8,538 nt of DNA from Arthrobacter sp. (lineage in GTDB: Bacteria > Actinomycetota > Actinomycetes > Actinomycetales > Micrococcaceae). The translations under genes were made by a program, and so were the position numbers. Below, piece by piece: positions 5,957-8,538 of this stretch. Below the pieces are notes generated by a model, which was not told the origin of the DNA, did not search any database, and worked only from the letters and a program-made list of their open reading frames with translations. The number at the start of each line of letters is the position of its first letter. The first letter of the stretch is position 1. The DNA lies in contig JAPSIT010000065.1 in assembly GCA_031178585.1 (NCBI GenBank), positions 1 to 8,538 on the forward strand, read 5' to 3'.

Positions 5957-6448
5957 ATGAGCGATCCCATCGTCATTCTCACAGAAGAACCGCTTGGTCG
6001 GGACGACCGCGTCAACATCGAACGCCTGGTGAACGGGGGTGACACGCCCTTGGTGGTGGTGGTTCCGGCCAACACCGAGCGACATCTGCTCGTGGACTTC
6101 CTCGAGAACCTCTCGCTGCTCGAGATTGCCAAGGCCTTCCGGGAGCTGACCTCCCATGCGCCGGACCCTGCGACACAGCGTGCTGCGGCCGCCGAAACCC
6201 TGTCCGCTTCCCTCCAGGCCCTCGAAGGGCTCGGCGGCGGGGTTACAGGTGAAGTGGTCGACGGCGATGCGGTGAACGGCCTCGTGGCGAAGGTGAAGGA
6301 GCTCGGCGCCGCACAGGCCGTCGTCATCACCCGTCCGCACGCAGTGGCCGACACCTTGCACACCGACTGGGCCAACAAGGCCCAGGACCGGCTGGGCCTT
6401 CCCGTGCTGCACCTGTATGCCGGCTCGGGATTTATCGGCGACTCGTAA
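5957..6448 (+). CDS. Conserved hypothetical protein with UspA-like pattern
   Basis: A 163-residue protein I do not recognise with certainty. It shows alternating strand and helix segments: strands at about 4-9 (PIVILT), 31-39 (PLVVVVPAN), 121-128 (AVVITRPH) and 148-156 (LPVLHLYAG), with a long Ala-rich helix at about 72-92. The order strand, helix, GEVVDGDAVNGLVAKVKEL, strand resembles the second half of universal stress proteins, but the family's usual C-terminal Gly-rich ATP-binding motif is not seen. This fold call is my inference. There is no signal peptide, membrane segment or cysteine. Transcription looks leaderless. msrB starts 14 bp downstream and is probably co-transcribed, which would fit a role in oxidative or general stress. 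It seems to be an actinobacterial conserved protein of unknown function. Confidence 0.8.
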   Translation: MSDPIVILTEEPLGRDDRVNIERLVNGGDTPLVVVVPANTERHLLVDFLENLSLLEIAKAFRELTSHAPDPATQRAAAAETLSASLQALEGLGGGVTGEVVDGDAVNGLVAKVKELGAAQAVVITRPHAVADTLHTDWANKAQDRLGLPVLHLYAGSGFIGDS

Positions 6449-6462
6449 GCGTTGATGAAGCT

Positions 6463-6924
6463 ATGAACACCCCAGAAAAAGCAGAAAACCCCCCGCAGGT
6501 TGTCCGAACTGACGACGAATGGCGCCAGGAACTTACCCCGGAGGAATTCCACGTGCTGCGCCAGGCAGGCACCGAGCGTCCCTATACGGGCGAGTACTGG
6601 GATACGCACACGGCCGGCGTGTACCAGTGCAGGGCATGCGGCACGGAACTCTTCACGAGCAGTGAGAAGTTCGATTCGCATTGCGGCTGGCCATCCTTCT
6701 GGGCCCCTCTCGCCGAGGGGCGGGTGCGGTATATCCATGACCGTACCCTCGGCATGGACCGCATCGAGGTCAGGTGCTCCGCCTGTGATTCCCACCTGGG
6801 CCACGTCTTTGAAGGGGAAGGCTACGGGACGCCCACGGACCAGCGCTACTGCATCAACTCGGTTTCCCTAAAGCTGGTGCCGGCAGCGGACGCAGAAACC
6901 AGCGCTCCGCCGCCCGGCTCCTGA
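6463..6924 (+). CDS. msrB: Peptide-methionine (R)-S-oxide reductase MsrB
   Basis: A 153-residue cytosolic MsrB, which reduces the R form of methionine sulfoxide in proteins. Family landmarks are all present: the N-terminal EWRQELTPEEFHVLRQAGTE region, the zinc-binding pairs CRAC (C56, C59) and CSAC (C105, C108), the CGWPSF motif at 74-79 with C74 as the likely resolving cysteine, HLGHVF at 111-116, and the catalytic cysteine C130 in RYCINS. It is therefore a zinc-type, two-cysteine enzyme recycled by thioredoxin, as inferred from E. coli MsrB. The residue before C74 is His where Gly is more usual. The short tail after 140 is low complexity. It follows the UspA-like gene by 14 bp and likely shares its transcript. 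Only a weak GATGAAG precedes the ATG. No msrA is present in the window. Confidence 0.97.
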   Translation: MNTPEKAENPPQVVRTDDEWRQELTPEEFHVLRQAGTERPYTGEYWDTHTAGVYQCRACGTELFTSSEKFDSHCGWPSFWAPLAEGRVRYIHDRTLGMDRIEVRCSACDSHLGHVFEGEGYGTPTDQRYCINSVSLKLVPAADAETSAPPPGS

Positions 6925-6961
6925 TGACCCGTTCCTGAAGACCCGTTCCGAAAACCGCACC

Positions 6962-6999
6962 CCTGAGGCTGCCTGCCGCTATATCTGGGCAGCCTCGGG
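6962..6999 (+). terminator. Large hairpin after msrB
   Basis: GAGGCTGCC (6965-6973) pairs perfectly with GGCAGCCTC (6988-6996). The stem extends outward by CCT (6962-6964) against GGG (6997-6999), with one T-G wobble, giving about 12 pairs around a loop of 14. No T run follows, so it may be a weak or Rho-assisted terminator or a protective 3' structure. Position and strength support an end to the UspA-like/msrB transcript. Confidence 0.55.
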
Positions 7000-7062
7000 C
7001 GGCTTCTGAGCAAAACAGTCTCTTACTCTCGGCGTGATTTTGCATTAGGAAGTCTGGCTGCT

Positions 7063-7071
7063 TGTTACGCT
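7063..7071 (+). promoter_or_regulatory. Extended -10 promoter element for the DUF6421-like gene
   Basis: TGTTACGCT (7063-7071) matches the extended -10 form TG-N-TANNNT. Transcription would begin near 7078, about 34 bases before ATG 7112. A TTGCAT at 7040-7045 is the nearest -35-like element, but its 20-bp spacing is long. Confidence 0.38.
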
Positions 7072-7111
7072 CGCCGTAGAAGCTCAGGCAACCAGAAAGG
7101 CGAAGCCAACG

Positions 7112-8518
7112 ATGACGACCACAGCTACCACCGCCCCCGTTAGGGTCACCGCTAACCACCCCGAATGGCAGCGGCTCAAGACGGCCGCGACGGCCCTGCG
7201 CGGCCTGCAAATCCAGGACGGCTCGGTACCGGATCCGGCGGACCACGCAACTGCTCGCGAACACGTGCTCGCCATCATGGACGCGGTGGAGGCGCTGGCC
7301 CCGTCCTTCCCCCACGACGCCCGCTACCTTGAACTCCTCGGCAGTGACTTCGCCAGGTGGCTGGAGTCCGGCTTTGGGATCCCGGACTTCCTGGACTCCC
7401 TTCTGGCGTTCCAGCCCCAGCAGCACCGCGAACACGGCCTGCAGCACCTCGTGGTCTTTCCGATGTACACCCAGAACGGAAGCACCAGCCGCCTGGTGGA
7501 GGCAGTCCTGATCGACGTGGTCTGGCCCGAATTCATCGCCGGGCTCGAAGAGGGCGACTATTCCAACAAGCTGTTCGTGCCCATCCGCTTCCTCGATTTC
7601 ACCCCTGGGTACGACACAAACTCGGCCGTGCTGTTCCCGGAAACGGTCGCCGTCCGCGAGACCCCCAAATTCACCTGGGGCGCCATCTTCGCAGACCGTG
7701 AAGCCGCCCGGTTCCGGCGCGTCCTTGCCGCCGCCGCCGGGATCACCTCCCTTGAATTGCCCGCAGCGGCAGCCCAGTTCCTCGAGGACCAAAGACTCAC
7801 CGAGGAAACTTTTGTGATGTGGGACCTGATCCATGACCGGACCCACATGCGCGGCGACCTCCCCTTCGACCCGTTCATGATCAAGCAGCGCATGCCGTTC
7901 TTCCTGTACTCGCTCGAGGAACTGCGGTGCGATCTCACGGCCTTCCGCGAATCGGTGCGGATCGAAAAGGACGAAAACGCCTCCCCGGAAGCGCGCCGGC
8001 ACGCAAAGCTCGTCCAGTACGCCGTCATCTTCGACCGCATCTTCCGTTTCGCCATCACCGGCAACCGGGTGCGTAACTACGACGGCCTAGGGGGCCAGCT
8101 GCTCTTTGCCTGGCTGCACCAGCACCGGGTGCTGCACTGGACCGACAGCCGCCTCAGCATCGACTGGGACGAAGTCGCCCCCGTCGTCATCGAACTCGGT
8201 GCCCGCATCGAAGAGCTGTACTGGCGCTCGATCGACCGGCCGAAGACCGCGCACTGGCTGGCCGCCTATGAGCTGATCTCGGGAACCCTCACCCCGAATC
8301 CCGCGTCCGTCTGGGCAAAGGGTCCCGGCGCCCTCCCCCTCGACGGGCCGCCCCGGGGGCTCACCGACCAGGTGCTGGACGACGAGTTCCCGCTCTCCAT
8401 GTTCTACGAGGCGCTGGAGAAGAAGATGCGGCCCGTGATCGAGTCGACAGCAGGCATCACGGGAGCGACGGACCCAGCCAACCCCGGTCCCGCGACCACG
8501 GGAATGACGGCACCGTGA
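7112..8518 (+). CDS. DUF6421-like protein, possible metalloenzyme
   Basis: A 468-residue soluble protein that I believe belongs to the uncharacterised actinobacterial DUF6421 family, recalled rather than searched. The most striking part is around residues 236-280: H241-D-R-T-H245, then MRGDLPFDPFMIKQRMPFF, then S267-L-E-E-L-R-C-D274. A short histidine pair followed about 25 residues later by an EE.RCD helix resembles the zinc site of HExxH-type peptidases such as M49, but with D242 in place of the catalytic Glu. Residues 110-185 contain other conserved-looking stretches (LVVFPMYTQNGS, VPIRFLDFTPGYDTN). The last 20 or so residues are a low-complexity Pro/Ala/Thr tail. There is no signal peptide or membrane segment. 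The start ATG has AGAAAGG (7094-7100) 11 bases upstream. The stop at 8516 overlaps a possible GTG start of the next gene. Function is unknown; the metal site is inference. Confidence 0.85.
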   Translation: MTTTATTAPVRVTANHPEWQRLKTAATALRGLQIQDGSVPDPADHATAREHVLAIMDAVEALAPSFPHDARYLELLGSDFARWLESGFGIPDFLDSLLAFQPQQHREHGLQHLVVFPMYTQNGSTSRLVEAVLIDVVWPEFIAGLEEGDYSNKLFVPIRFLDFTPGYDTNSAVLFPETVAVRETPKFTWGAIFADREAARFRRVLAAAAGITSLELPAAAAQFLEDQRLTEETFVMWDLIHDRTHMRGDLPFDPFMIKQRMPFFLYSLEELRCDLTAFRESVRIEKDENASPEARRHAKLVQYAVIFDRIFRFAITGNRVRNYDGLGGQLLFAWLHQHRVLHWTDSRLSIDWDEVAPVVIELGARIEELYWRSIDRPKTAHWLAAYELISGTLTPNPASVWAKGPGALPLDGPPRGLTDQVLDDEFPLSMFYEALEKKMRPVIESTAGITGATDPANPGPATTGMTAP

Positions 8519-8538
8519 GTGAGGACGGCACCGTGAGT
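8506..8538 (+). repeat. Tandem repeat, 18-bp period, at the gene junction
   Basis: The 15-mer GACGGCACCGTGAGT occurs at 8506-8520 and exactly again at 8524-8538, with GAG between, making an 18-bp period. It covers the last codons and stop of the DUF6421-like gene and two in-frame GTG start candidates for the next gene. The second copy runs to the last base of the window, so its true end is unseen. Confidence 0.85.
8515..8538 (+). CDS. Start of the next gene (partial, cut by window end)
   Basis: After the DUF6421-like gene there are two in-frame GTG codons, at 8515 and 8533. The first would overlap the previous stop as GTGA, a common coupled arrangement. The second lies 14 bp after the stop and has GAGGA (8521-8525) seven bases upstream, the better ribosome site. 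Only eight codons are visible, which is too few to name the product or prove that it is a gene. Confidence 0.35.

Noticed and set aside
5762..6804. Open frames of 216 and 286 codons on the - strand
   Set aside because: They are antisense to the UspA-like gene and msrB, both of which have coherent protein sequences; msrB has all catalytic and zinc residues.
6854..8002. A 382-codon open frame on the - strand
   Set aside because: It is antisense to the DUF6421-like gene and crosses the msrB end and its hairpin. The + strand frame is longer, has a promoter and ribosome site, and carries a family-like sequence.

Overview
The window looks like a chromosomal housekeeping segment of a high-GC Gram-positive bacterium, most likely a Micrococcaceae member close to Arthrobacter/Pseudarthrobacter. 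The grounds are GC-rich codon use, frequent GTG starts, promoters of the TANNNT type, a Gly-Cys-Val tRNA cluster, an MT0933/Rv0909-type small protein, a rhodanese with the actinobacterial CRIGER active-site loop beside SufE, and a DUF6421-type protein. The genus is inferred from memory of such proteins, not from a search. I see no transposase, integrase, CRISPR array, phage gene or recognisable defence system.

Layout. Positions 1-770 hold five tRNA genes on the + strand: Gly(GCC), Cys(GCA), Val(GAC), then second, identical copies of Gly(GCC) and Val(GAC). They end at a strong intrinsic terminator (742-767) and have a plausible promoter at 60-88. Positions 780-1210 hold a small MT0933-like antitoxin-family gene with its own promoter, followed by two GC-rich hairpins. 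Next comes a convergent zapE (AFG1-type ATPase) gene on the - strand, 1303-2340. From 2562 to 4537 the + strand carries sseA (tandem-rhodanese sulfurtransferase), sufE (sulfur acceptor) and ybaK (Cys-tRNA(Pro) deacylase). This is a coherent sulfur/cysteine-handling unit. The last of these overlaps by 14 bp the 3' end of a convergent, membrane-anchored alpha/beta hydrolase gene (- strand, 4524-5870). The hydrolase is divergent from a UspA-like hypothetical gene (5957-6448), which probably shares an operon with msrB (methionine-R-sulfoxide reductase, 6463-6924). After a large hairpin, a 468-residue DUF6421-like gene (7112-8518) runs to the window end, where the next gene just begins.

Function. 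Several genes fit sulfur and redox upkeep: sseA and sufE move persulfide sulfur, ybaK removes cysteine mischarged onto tRNA-Pro, and MsrB repairs oxidised methionine. The least understood protein is the DUF6421-like one, which has an HDxxH...EELRCD arrangement that could be a metal site. Other points to check are two independent 18-bp tandem duplications placed exactly at gene junctions (3468-3503 and 8506-8538) and signs that several genes start without a leader. The search for an undescribed system found no convincing new multi-gene machine. The best single lead is the DUF6421-like protein.
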